A stretch of 8,496 nt of DNA from DASXTB01 sp036505615 (GTDB lineage: Bacteria > Acidobacteriota > UBA6911 > JACQSX01), in NCBI GenBank assembly GCA_036505615.1, contig DASXTB010000264.1, positions 1 to 8,496 of the forward strand, read 5' to 3'. Positions 1 through 5,768 of the stretch are shown here, one piece after another. The number at the start of each line of letters is the position of its first letter. Position 1 is the stretch's first letter. Below the pieces are notes generated by a model. It ran no database searches. It saw nothing but the letters and a program-made list of their open reading frames with translations, and was not told the DNA's origin. Both the position numbers and the translations under genes were made by a program.

Positions 1-129
1 GCCGGTGATGACCACGGCCAGCGTGACAAAGAAATTGAATACCTGCATTCGCTGGTGTGCATGCATCTCAAAATAATCCCATGCATACTTCAGAACAACG
101 TCTCTCCCGATTCTGGCATTTGGCTCCAT
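1..129 (-). CDS. small membrane protein, N-terminal part (runs off left edge)
   Basis: Reading the minus strand from an ATG at 129-127 gives an uninterrupted 43-codon frame to the window edge. It begins MEPNARIGRDVVLKY, continues with AWDYFEMHAHQRMQVFNFF and then enters a hydrophobic stretch (VTLAVVITG). The pattern of a charged amphipathic start, an 'HAxQRxxxFNFF' motif and then a membrane helix resembles a family of small bacterial membrane proteins of unknown function; that match is from memory. An in-frame TGA lies at 162-160, so the start must lie between there and 129; TTG codons at 141-139 and 144-142 are alternatives. No strong Shine-Dalgarno is visible, only GGA a few bases upstream. 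The gene points away from the tRNA remnants and probably belongs to the acquired DNA on the left. Only the first helix can be judged. Confidence 0.6.
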   Translation of the reverse strand, partial: MEPNARIGRDVVLKYAWDYFEMHAHQRMQVFNFFVTLAVVITG

Positions 130-466
130 TACGAGATCCAACAATTGAATAGGGTCAAATCAGAACTCCTGGATTAGCAGTAGCCGCATCATCACCGACG
201 ACAATTTCGAGATCGGTTGAACAAAATCTAGATTACGATGAACTTTAAGTCGCCAAAATGAAACGCTAAAAGCAATTATGTTGAATCTTGTAGCTGATCA
301 GCCCCCCATGGTCAATAGATCTGAGTTCGTCGCGATCTTTAAGGAGCCAATGTAGTCGTTTTTGTAGCTGTTGAAAGCCCCAAAGTTCGACTAGTCTCAA
401 TAAGTTTCAACAAGCTCCCGCCAAGAGCTTGAAAATTAAGTAGTTGAAAGTAGGCCATTTCGGGCC
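130..466. other. gene-free, relatively AT-rich stretch
   Basis: No convincing reading frame is visible on either strand. The base composition is clearly lower in G+C than the genes to the right; 181-240, for example, has 26 G/C in 60 bases. It lies between the minus-strand membrane protein gene and the tRNA-Arg fragment. It contains a 7-bp inverted repeat (411-431) and two loosely similar TAG(C)TGTTGAAAG / TAGTTGAAAG motifs near 364 and 441. Together these suggest the end of an integrated element, but no integrase gene is visible here. Confidence 0.5.
411..431. repeat. 7-bp inverted repeat next to tRNA fragment
   Basis: CAAGCTC (411-417) and GAGCTTG (425-431) are perfect inverted repeats around a 7-nt spacer. 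No T-run follows on either strand, so an intrinsic terminator is unlikely. It lies about 45 bp left of the tRNA-Arg fragment, so a recombinase-binding site is possible but unproven. Confidence 0.4.
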
Positions 467-476
467 ATGGCCGGTA

Positions 477-526
477 TCTGCCTTCTAAGCGCCAGGTCGC
501 CTGTTCGAATCAGGCCGGGCGCGCCA
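477..526 (+). pseudogene. tRNA-Arg(TCT) 3' half, probable attachment-site remnant
   Basis: The 3' half of a tRNA is clear. The anticodon loop CTTCTAA (482-488) carries anticodon TCT. A 5-nt variable loop follows, then a perfect T arm: GCCTG (499-503), loop TTCGAAT (504-510), CAGGC (511-515). The acceptor 3' strand CGGGCGC (516-522), discriminator G and an encoded CCA (524-526) complete it. The 5' half is absent: no D arm and no GCGCCCG acceptor strand are found upstream, and the two outer base pairs of the anticodon stem (477/493 and 478/492) do not pair. An intact 3' half joined to foreign sequence at the anticodon loop is the classic product of tyrosine-recombinase integration into a tRNA gene. 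The intact copy would lie to the left, outside the window. It is not a functional tRNA. Confidence 0.75.
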
Positions 527-656
527 GACATTTCAATCAGTTACAGCTGTTTTCCGAAACTCCAGAAACTGCGCTGTAGATACTTTTATAGATGGTGCTT
601 CCGTAGATCTGCACGCGTGTTTTTCATTCTTGCAGATCAAACGCCACGCCTTTATC

Positions 657-734
657 GACGGATCAGCGCGTTGCGAGGTAGCGCACCTGCCTTGGGCGCG
701 CGGGTGGGCAATTCAAATCTGCCCGCCCCGACCA
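657..734 (+). pseudogene. degenerate tRNA-Pro(TGG)
   Basis: The sequence retains a D arm (GCGC 666-669, GCGC 681-684, with GGTA in the loop), an anticodon loop CTTGGGC (691-697) with anticodon TGG, a T loop TTCAAAT (712-718), an acceptor 3' strand CGCCCCG (724-730), discriminator A and CCA (732-734). Defects: the expected 5' acceptor strand CGGGGCG is replaced by GACGGAT, which barely pairs; base pair 53-61 of the T stem is A-C instead of G-C; the anticodon stem has a C-C mismatch; and position 8 is not T. It is therefore a decayed gene or another recombination junction, about 130 bp to the right of the tRNA-Arg fragment. Nothing convincing lies between the two. Confidence 0.65.
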
Positions 735-786
735 ACCATTAACCTCTTTGCAAAGACCGTAGCTCCTGGGTTGCGAACGGTGGGAT

Positions 787-941
787 AACAGCACGCGCGT
801 AAAAGAGTTCTCAATAGACACAACTACTTATGCACTGGCATGGTGAGAGGCAAGGGGTGGAACTCCAACAGCACTCGCGTAAAGGAGTTTTCAATAGATA
901 CAACTACTTATGGACCGGCATGGTAATAGGCAAGGGTGGAA
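787..941 (+). repeat. imperfect tandem duplication, 80-bp period
   Basis: Copy 1 (787-862) and copy 2 (867-941) align with an offset of exactly 80 bases, about eight substitutions over the first 70 positions, and a one-base indel in a G run near the end. The shared core contains GAGTT(C/T)TCAATAGA(C/T) followed by ACAACTACTTATG. The duplication ends about 10 bp upstream of the padR -35 box. It may be a regulatory duplication or relic. The frame read through it is not considered coding because the gene's own promoter lies downstream of it. Confidence 0.8.
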
Positions 942-949
942 TATGGTTC

Positions 950-978
950 TTGACATACATAGAACCGCAATGTATAAG
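950..978 (+). promoter_or_regulatory. sigma70-type promoter of padR
   Basis: A perfect -35 box TTGACA (950-955) is separated by exactly 17 bp from a -10 box TATAAG (973-978). The predicted transcription start near 985 is only a few bases before the first in-frame ATG (989). The mRNA is thus nearly leaderless, or leaderless if ATG 995 is used after a slightly downstream start. Confidence 0.7.
955..975. promoter_or_regulatory. PadR-type operator palindrome within promoter
   Basis: ATACAT (955-960) and ATGTAT (970-975) form a perfect 6-bp inverted repeat around a 9-nt spacer. PadR-family repressors bind ATGT/ACAT- or ATAC-type palindromes. The half-sites touch the last base of the -35 and the first half of the -10, so occupancy would block RNA polymerase. 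The natural inference is autorepression by the adjacent padR product. Confidence 0.6.
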
Positions 979-988
979 CCTTCTACGT

Positions 989-1327
989 ATGGACATGAGT
1001 AAGGACCTGGTTGCGGCTTCCGCCACGCCGCTCGTGCTCGCCATCCTTGCCGAAGGTGACAGTTATGGCTACGCCATCATCAAGCGAGTGGCCGAGTTGT
1101 CAGGCGGGCACCTGCAGTGGACCGACGGCATGCTCTATCCCGTGCTGCACCGGCTCGAGCGCCAAGGTTACGTCGCGGCGAAGTGGGCCGCGTCCGAGAG
1201 CGGCCGCAGGCGCAAGTACTACCGGATCACGAAAGAAGGCCGGGCGCACCTCGCCGCCCAGCGGCAGCAGTGGAAGGCTGTGGACGGCACTCTCCGGGGA
1301 ATCTGGATGCAGGCGTGCACAGTATGA
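989..1327 (+). CDS. PadR family transcriptional regulator
   Basis: The product is a 112-aa winged-helix repressor. The order is typical of PadR: helix with PLVLAILAEGDSYGYAI (residues about 14-30), recognition region with DGMLYPVLHRLERQGYV (about 46-62), and wing with SGRRRKYYRITKEGRAHL (about 70-87). Length agrees with the short PadR subfamily of about 110 aa. The frame is open further upstream, but the promoter at 950-978 places transcription start near 985, so ATG 989 or ATG 995 (MSKDLVAAS) must be the start; 989 is given here. There is no Shine-Dalgarno, consistent with a leaderless or nearly leaderless message. The stop overlaps the next gene's ATG (ATGA at 1324-1327), indicating translational coupling. 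In Acidobacteriota such short PadR genes commonly precede genes with a permease prefix domain. Probable autoregulation through the palindrome at 955-975. Confidence 0.9.
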   Translation: MDMSKDLVAASATPLVLAILAEGDSYGYAIIKRVAELSGGHLQWTDGMLYPVLHRLERQGYVAAKWAASESGRRRKYYRITKEGRAHLAAQRQQWKAVDGTLRGIWMQACTV

Positions 1328-2697
1328 CGACTTTCGACGATCAGCCAATCGAGAATCAAATCGCGCAATGGCGGGCGTACTTACGCCGCCGGCAGGCCGT
1401 TCACGGTCCCGACGTGGAGGAGCTCGAGGGACATCTGCGCGACCAGTTGACGGCGCTCACAGAGTCGGGCCTCGCCGCGGATGAAGCGTTCTTAATCGCC
1501 GTCAAGCGCATGGGCAACCTCGATGCGCTGTCACGCGAGTTCGCACGCGCGCATTCCGAGCGGCTGTGGAAGCAATTGGTCATGGCGCCCGATGCCGAGG
1601 CGCCGGCGAATACCTCACGCACCGAGATCCTCGTCGTCCTGTGCCTTGCCGTCGCCGCGGCGTTAGTCGTCAAGGCGCCGGCGCTGTTCGGTCATCCGAT
1701 CAGCCCGAACGAGGACTTCCCGCTGTTCTACGCCCGGAACGCCAGCCTCTTCGTCTTTCCGTTGCTCACCGTCTACTTCATGTGGAAGCGCGGATCCGAT
1801 GTTGTCAGCAGCCTCTGCCTCGCCTTGCCCTTCGGCGCCGCGGTTGTGTTGGCCAATGTCTTCTCCTTCCCGAAAGACAGCAACACCGCGGTGCTGACTG
1901 TTCTGCACTTGCCCATCGCTCTATGGCTGGCCGTCGGCTTTGCGTACGTCCGGGGCCGATGGTTCGCAGACGGTGGGCGCATGAACTTCGTGCGGTTCTC
2001 CGGCGAGCTGGCAATTTACTACGTGCTCATCGCGCTCGGCGGTTTCGTCGTAATCTTGTTTACGTTCACGATGTTCCGCGCCATCGACATGAACCCTGAC
2101 TGGTTCGTCGCGGGCTGGCTGATCCCGTGCGGGGCCGCGGGGGCCGTCATCATCGGATCCTGGCTGGTGGAGGCGAAGCAAAGCGTCATCGAGAACATGG
2201 CACCGGTGCTGACCAGGCTGTTCACGCCGCTGTTCACGATTCTGCTCCTCGCGTTTCTGGCCACGATGGCGTGGACAGGCAACCCCATCAACGTGAAGCG
2301 GGAGGTACTGATCGGCTTCGACCTGCTGCTGGCGGTCGTCGTTGGGCTGGTGCTCTACGCCGCCTCGGCGCGCGACCCGCAGGCGCCGCCCGACTTCTTC
2401 GACGGCCTGCAATTGCTGCTCGTGGTCAGTGCGCTCGTGGTTGATGCGGTGGCGCTCTCGGCGATCGCAGCACGCATCTCTGAGTTTGGCTTCACTCCTA
2501 ACCGAGTGGCGGCTCTTGGCGAGAATCTCATTCTGCTCGTCAACCTGGCGTGGACGGTGTGGCTCTATGCGCGCTTCGTGCGTCACCGCGGCTCGTTTGC
2601 CGATTTGGAGCGATGGCAGATCGCCTATCTGCCCGTGTACGCAATATGGGCCGCACTGGTAGTGGTCGTGTTCCCGCCCTTGTTCGGCTACCGCTGA
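1324..2697 (+). CDS. permease prefix domain-containing polytopic membrane protein (DUF4153-like)
   Basis: 457 aa. Residues 1-85 form a soluble helical domain (QIAQWRAYLRRR, then DVEELEGHLRDQL, then AFLIAVKRMGN) that matches the 'permease prefix domain 1' / HAAS-type module placed between a PadR regulator and a membrane protein. From about residue 100 to the end there are some 9-11 hydrophobic segments, and the C-terminus ends ERWQIAYLPVYAIWAALVV then FPPLFGYR. This membrane part resembles DUF4153-type proteins, not the FtsX-like ABC permease normally found behind this prefix domain; that assignment is from memory. The ATG overlaps the padR stop by four bases, which fixes the start; the longer frame from 1117 is rejected. 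Function unknown. The prefix domain is thought to be the element sensed or bound by the PadR partner, so the pair is probably a self-contained regulatory and membrane unit. Confidence 0.8.
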   Translation: MTTFDDQPIENQIAQWRAYLRRRQAVHGPDVEELEGHLRDQLTALTESGLAADEAFLIAVKRMGNLDALSREFARAHSERLWKQLVMAPDAEAPANTSRTEILVVLCLAVAAALVVKAPALFGHPISPNEDFPLFYARNASLFVFPLLTVYFMWKRGSDVVSSLCLALPFGAAVVLANVFSFPKDSNTAVLTVLHLPIALWLAVGFAYVRGRWFADGGRMNFVRFSGELAIYYVLIALGGFVVILFTFTMFRAIDMNPDWFVAGWLIPCGAAGAVIIGSWLVEAKQSVIENMAPVLTRLFTPLFTILLLAFLATMAWTGNPINVKREVLIGFDLLLAVVVGLVLYAASARDPQAPPDFFDGLQLLLVVSALVVDAVALSAIAARISEFGFTPNRVAALGENLILLVNLAWTVWLYARFVRHRGSFADLERWQIAYLPVYAIWAALVVVVFPPLFGYR

Positions 2698-2799
2698 GGA
2701 GGTTACTCGTTGAAGACCCGAAACTGATTTTGGGCGCTGATTCTTCAGAGCTGCTAGTGCCATAATCAATCATCACAAACGACTGAAAGGAGCTGACCG

Positions 2800-4560
2800 A
2801 TGAAAACGATGCCACGACGCGAGTTCTTGGGAGCCGCATTGGCAGGCAGCGCGGCTCTGATGACTGGAAGTAAATCAGCCGCCTTTGAAATCCAGCCAGG
2901 ATCCTTGATGCGCACGGCCCAGTCTGCCGACTCCAGAGTTGAAATCCTGCTGAACGAGCCAATCGGCCAGATCTCCCCCAATATCTACAGTCATTTCGTG
3001 GAACACTTGGGTGGTGTCGTCTATGACGGCATCTGGGTGGGCGAAGATTCCAAAGTCCCCAACATCGGCGGCATCCGCAAGGAACTGGTGGAGCATATGC
3101 GCCGGATCAAGCCGGGCGTGGTGCGATGGCCGGGAGGCTGCTTCGCTGACAGCTACGACTGGCGCGATGGCATTGGACCGCGCGCGTCGCGTCCCCGCCG
3201 CACCAATTTTTGGAGAGATGATCGGGGTAACAGAACCAGTGAAGCGTATAAGCGCCTCGACAGCGGCCCGCAGAAGTATGAGCCGAACTGGTTCGGCACG
3301 GACGAGTTCATGCGCTTCTGCAAACTGAGCGGCGCCGAACCCTACTTTGCGGCCAACTTGCGCAGCCTGTCAGCGCAAGCATTTTACCAGTGGGTGGAGT
3401 ACTGCAATGCCCCGGCCGGTCAAACCACGTACTCGGACATGCGCGCCGCGGCGGGAGACCGGGAGCCTTTTAACGTCCAGTTCTGGGGAGTCGGCAATGA
3501 GTCGTGGGGCTGTGGCGGCAGGCTCACACCGGAAGAGTACTCACAAGAATTTCGCCGCTTCATTGCCTACGTGCCGCGCTACGGCGTCGATCTCAAATTC
3601 ATCGCAGCCGGGCCAAATGGCGGCGACATCAGTTGGACGCGGCGGTTCTTCGCCAACATGGTCGAAAAAGGTCAGAATCAACTGTTCTCTCTTTACGGCT
3701 GGGCGCTGCATTACTACACCAATACGACGGGGAAGGGCAACGCGCTCGAGTACACGACCGACGAGTGGTACGAGCTGATCGGGCGCGCGGATCGCATGGG
3801 GACGCTGATTGAACAACACTGGGCGGTGATGGGAGAGAATGACCCGCAACACCGCGTCAAGCTCGTTGTGGACGAATGGGGAGCGTGGCACTCGCAGGAT
3901 CCGAGTTTGCCGGCAGGCTACTTGTTTGGCTATCCCGGGACGCTGCGCGACGCGCTGATCTCGGGCCTCACTTTAGATACCTTCAATCGTCACGCCGACA
4001 AAGTCGCGATGGCCAACGTGGCGCAGCTCATTAACACCATTCACTCTCTCTTTCTCGCTTACGAAGATAAGTTCATTGCGACGCCAAACTACCACGTCTT
4101 CGAGATGTATGCCGCGCATCAAGGCGGTCAGTCGGTTCGCACTCAATTCTCCGCGCCAACAGTGAGTTTCAAGCGGAACCCTCCCAACATCCCGCCCGGG
4201 ACGGCGACTCAGATGTCGGCCCAGCAGCGGGCAATGATGGCGGCACAGGCGCAGTCGCCCAACGGAGCTCTCTGGGGATTGCAAGGCTCGGCGTCTGTGA
4301 ACGGAAAGCAGTTGACTTTAACGGTCGTCAACCCTCACGCCACTGAAATCAGAGACACAGAGGTAACCGTGCGCGGCGCGAGCATCAAATCAGCACAAGC
4401 GACAATTTTGACTGCGAGCGATCTTCATGCGCACAACAGCTTTGAAAATCCGCGCGCACTGGTGCCTAAAGATGAACAGGTGAATGTCATAAGCGGCGGT
4501 GCACTGGCCTATCGCTTCACGCCCGCTTCGGTGACGCGCTTGCAGCTAACTTTGGGATAA
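2800..4560 (+). CDS. Tat-exported GH51 alpha-L-arabinofuranosidase
   Basis: 586 aa. Removes terminal alpha-L-arabinofuranosyl residues from arabinan or arabinoxylan by a retaining mechanism. A twin-arginine signal is visible: RREFLG at residues 6-11 and a hydrophobic GAALAGSAALMTG stretch. Catalytic signatures: acid/base Glu234 in WGVGNESWG (230-237) and nucleophile Glu359 in VVDEWGAWH (356-364). Other conserved GH51 blocks are IYSHFVEHLGGVVYDGIWVG (62-81), RWPGGCFAD (109-117) with GIGPR (124-128), and the C-terminal HNSFENPRAL (545-554). The length fits the family. A proline/alanine/glutamine-rich stretch (about 454-489) interrupts the C-terminal beta domain and looks like a clade-specific loop. 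A strong Shine-Dalgarno AAAGGAG (2786-2792) lies 7 nt before the ATG. The 102-bp gap to the upstream stop suggests its own transcription or a loose operon. Periplasmic or exported location inferred. Confidence 0.93.
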   Translation: MKTMPRREFLGAALAGSAALMTGSKSAAFEIQPGSLMRTAQSADSRVEILLNEPIGQISPNIYSHFVEHLGGVVYDGIWVGEDSKVPNIGGIRKELVEHMRRIKPGVVRWPGGCFADSYDWRDGIGPRASRPRRTNFWRDDRGNRTSEAYKRLDSGPQKYEPNWFGTDEFMRFCKLSGAEPYFAANLRSLSAQAFYQWVEYCNAPAGQTTYSDMRAAAGDREPFNVQFWGVGNESWGCGGRLTPEEYSQEFRRFIAYVPRYGVDLKFIAAGPNGGDISWTRRFFANMVEKGQNQLFSLYGWALHYYTNTTGKGNALEYTTDEWYELIGRADRMGTLIEQHWAVMGENDPQHRVKLVVDEWGAWHSQDPSLPAGYLFGYPGTLRDALISGLTLDTFNRHADKVAMANVAQLINTIHSLFLAYEDKFIATPNYHVFEMYAAHQGGQSVRTQFSAPTVSFKRNPPNIPPGTATQMSAQQRAMMAAQAQSPNGALWGLQGSASVNGKQLTLTVVNPHATEIRDTEVTVRGASIKSAQATILTASDLHAHNSFENPRALVPKDEQVNVISGGALAYRFTPASVTRLQLTLG

Positions 4561-4583
4561 TTTGATCCTGTCCATTCTTCATT

Positions 4584-4715
4584 GATGGAGGCACAGTCGC
4601 TTGGCCCAACGGTGCCGATATCGCGCCAGAAGACTTCTACGAGGAAGCAAAGGTGAACAACATGGCCTATCAAACGGCATGCAGCCGACACGCCACCGCG
4701 ATTGTCTTGGATTGA
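4584..4715 (+). pseudogene. DUF2442-like C-terminal fragment, truncated cassette gene
   Basis: The frame beginning at 4584 reads DGGTVAWPNGADIAPEDFY and then EEAK, which closely resembles the conserved C-terminal motif of DUF2442 proteins (small proteins often paired with DUF4160-type partners in toxin-antitoxin-like modules). The motif assignment is from memory. The upstream part is missing: the same frame has a stop at 4563-4565 and unrelated residues before 4584, and the GH51 gene ends at 4560. Downstream the frame enters the attC site. The codon expected to be TAA in the inverse core (compare HicA, GCC TAA C) is TAT here, so the frame runs on to TGA at 4713-4715. Non-functional remnant of the first cassette. 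Confidence 0.6.
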
Positions 4716-4754
4716 CACATTTTCTGGCGCGCAGCTGATGCCTGAGCGTTAGGC
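4665..4754 (+). repeat. attC site 1 (downstream of DUF2442 remnant)
   Basis: The site runs from the inverse core GCCTATC (4665-4671; one change from GCCTAAC) to the core GTTAGGC (4748-4754), 90 bp. The outer arms pair with small bulges: GGCAT and CAGC on the left match ATGCC and GCTG on the right, and CGCCA pairs with TGGCG further in. Arm sequences resemble attC site 2. Cleavage would fall between G4748 and T4749, the start of the hicBA cassette. The alternative inverse core at 4604-4610 would give an unusually long site. Confidence 0.7.
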
Positions 4755-4757
4755 GTA

Positions 4758-4787
4758 TGTCTGTTGCGCCTCAGACAGTGGTAGAAT
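4758..4787 (+). promoter_or_regulatory. possible cassette promoter with palindrome before hicB
   Basis: An extended -10 motif TGGTAGAAT (4779-4787) lies 15 bp before the hicB ATG. There is no good -35 at 17-bp spacing; TTGCGC at 4764 is only 12 bp away. Just upstream, TGTCTG (4758-4763) and CAGACA (4772-4777) form a perfect 6-bp inverted repeat that could be an operator. The cassette may thus carry its own promoter, common for toxin-antitoxin cassettes. Confidence 0.4.
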
Positions 4788-4802
4788 GGGGTCGCCATAC
4801 AC

Positions 4803-5021
4803 ATGAAATTAACAGCGGTTTTTGAGAAAGTGCCAGAGGGCTATATTGGATTCGTTGAAGAGTTGCCTGGTGCAAACACGCAAGGTACGACGCTTGAGGA
4901 GGCGAGATCGAATCTTCAAGAGGCCGTGGAACTGGTGCTTGAGGCTAACCGCATACTGGCGGAAGAATCACTTCGGGGCCGCCAAGTCATCCGAGAACCG
5001 CTTCCGATATTGTCAAAATGA
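4803..5021 (+). CDS. hicB: HicB family antitoxin
   Basis: 72 aa. Antitoxin of the type II HicBA system, expected to bind and neutralise the HicA mRNA-interferase. The partial RNase H-like HicB fold is recognisable: LTAVFEKVPEGYIGFVEELP (residues 3-22), GANTQGTTLEEARSNLQEA (23-41), then a helix ending in ILAEESLRGR. This is the short form without an added helix-turn-helix or ribbon-helix-helix domain, so self-repression is not expected from the protein alone. The stop overlaps the HicA start as ATGA (5018-5021), giving translational coupling in the antitoxin-first order. It appears intact although its toxin partner is broken. No clear Shine-Dalgarno precedes the ATG. It forms a cassette bounded by attC sites 1 and 2. 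Confidence 0.85.
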   Translation: MKLTAVFEKVPEGYIGFVEELPGANTQGTTLEEARSNLQEAVELVLEANRILAEESLRGRQVIREPLPILSK

Positions 5022-5212
5022 AGCGACGCGACCTGATCCGCCACTTAGAGCGGCATGGTTGCGAATTTCTTCGTCAAGGCAGCAATCACACCGTCTACGT
5101 GAATCGTTCGGGTCGAAAGACATAGACGGTTCCCCGGCATCGTGAAATCGATGAGTTTCTGGCGCGCAAGATTTGTCGCGATCTTCAGGTGCCCGAACCC
5201 GCGAATGCCTAA
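5018..5212 (+). pseudogene. hicA: HicA toxin with in-frame amber stop
   Basis: HicA toxins are dsRBD-like ribonucleases of about 60-80 aa. This frame reads MKRRDLIRHLERHG, then FLRQGSNHTVYVN (residues 18-30, containing the probable catalytic His24 of the G-S-x-H motif), then SGRKT, and is interrupted by TAG at 5123-5125 (codon 36). It continues in the same frame as TVPRHREIDEFLARKICRDL to TAA at 5210-5212. The residue at the stop is normally small, often Ser as in 'KTSTIPRHREI', so a single TCG to TAG change explains it. The rest of the frame is undamaged, suggesting a recent inactivation. The truncated 35-aa product would lack the C-terminal PRHREI strand and helix and is probably inactive. 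The terminal TAA is part of the attC inverse core GCCTAAC. Confidence 0.85.
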
Positions 5213-5267
5213 CCATCAGCATGCAGCGGACGGCGCGGTGCCCCGCCGCTGATGCCTGACGTTAGCA
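5207..5267 (+). repeat. attC site 2 (hicBA cassette)
   Basis: 61 bp from GCCTAAC (5207-5213) to GTTAGCA (5261-5267), the size of a classic 59-base element. The arms TCAGCATGCAGC and GCTGATGCCTGA pair with extrahelical bases. The centre forms a GC-rich hairpin (AGCGG, CGG against CCG, CCGCT). The inverse core is the exact complement of GTTAGGC at 4748-4754, the upstream boundary of the same cassette. The core's last two bases (CA in place of GC) derive from the next cassette. Confidence 0.85.
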
Positions 5268-5280
5268 CCTAAGCTGAATC

Positions 5281-5739
5281 ATGCGATATCTTGCAGTCCT
5301 ATTTGCCACATTGGTTCTCGCAGCCTGCAGCACGACTCCAGTCACGCGCCGTGAATCCCAGGCGGTGAGTCCCACTCAGGTACTTGCTCCTGAACCGCAG
5401 AAAGCGTCAATGGATTCAGTCGTACATTTCTTGCTTACAGCAGCCGCTACTGATTTTTATACCCACCGTCCACCCTATCCTCTCCGCTTTCGTGATGTGC
5501 GCATTGGGCACGTTATGACTCCCAGTGGAGAAAAGCAGTACATGTTGTGCGGCCAGTTTCTGCCAGCGCAGCAAGGAGGGAAGGCTGAGTGGACGCCTTT
5601 CGCGACGATCAAGACGTCGGGTTACGAACAATGGATTGGGGCTCAAGCGGCGGGCTTTTGCCAGGGCTCATCGGTCATATGGGACAAGGTGGGCGATTTG
5701 TCGTCCTCGCTGAAGAGCCGACTCGATTCTCTGCGATAA
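5281..5739 (+). CDS. cassette-encoded lipoprotein of unknown function
   Basis: 152 aa. The N-terminus MRYLAVLFATLVLAAC is a lipoprotein signal peptide with lipobox LAAC and lipidated Cys16; Ser at +2 predicts outer-membrane sorting in a Gram-negative cell. A Pro/Gln-rich linker (about 20-42) leads to a compact domain: VVHFLLTAAATDFYTHRP (47-64), FRDVRIGHVMTP (70-81), QYMLCGQF (86-93), EWTPFATIKTSGYEQWIGAQ (103-122). Cys90 and Cys127 could form a disulfide. No named family is recognised. The ATG is only 13 bp after attC site 2, typical of cassette genes, so transcription probably comes from upstream. Base composition is somewhat lower in G+C than the hydrolase cassette next to it, consistent with separate origins. 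Confidence 0.8.
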   Translation: MRYLAVLFATLVLAACSTTPVTRRESQAVSPTQVLAPEPQKASMDSVVHFLLTAAATDFYTHRPPYPLRFRDVRIGHVMTPSGEKQYMLCGQFLPAQQGGKAEWTPFATIKTSGYEQWIGAQAAGFCQGSSVIWDKVGDLSSSLKSRLDSLR

Positions 5740-5768
5740 GGTACAGGAAGCTGCTTCCAGGGCATGGG

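Noticed and set aside
467..742. 91-codon open frame containing SARSPVRIRPGAP
   Set aside because: That peptide is the usual false translation of a tRNA T arm and acceptor end; the frame simply spans the two tRNA remnants.
757..783. tRNA-like D-arm string CCGTAGCTCCTGGG with ACCGT/ACGGT inverted repeat
   Set aside because: Resembles a tRNA 5' half only superficially; no acceptor or anticodon arm follows.
830..988. Upstream extension of the padR frame
   Set aside because: It runs through the tandem repeat and the -35/-10 boxes; PadR homology begins after ATG 989/995.
1921..2769. 282-codon minus-strand frame opposite the membrane protein gene
   Set aside because: Antisense shadow in high-G+C DNA, rich in R/E/H/Q with no domain; the plus strand encodes a convincing membrane protein.
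4604..4610. GCCCAAC as the inverse core of attC site 1
   Set aside because: It fits RYYYAAC but lies inside the conserved DUF2442 motif and would make a 151-bp site; GCCTATC at 4665 aligns better with the arms of attC site 2.
4764..4769. TTGCGC as -35 box for hicB
   Set aside because: Only 12 bp from the -10 motif, too short for sigma70 recognition.
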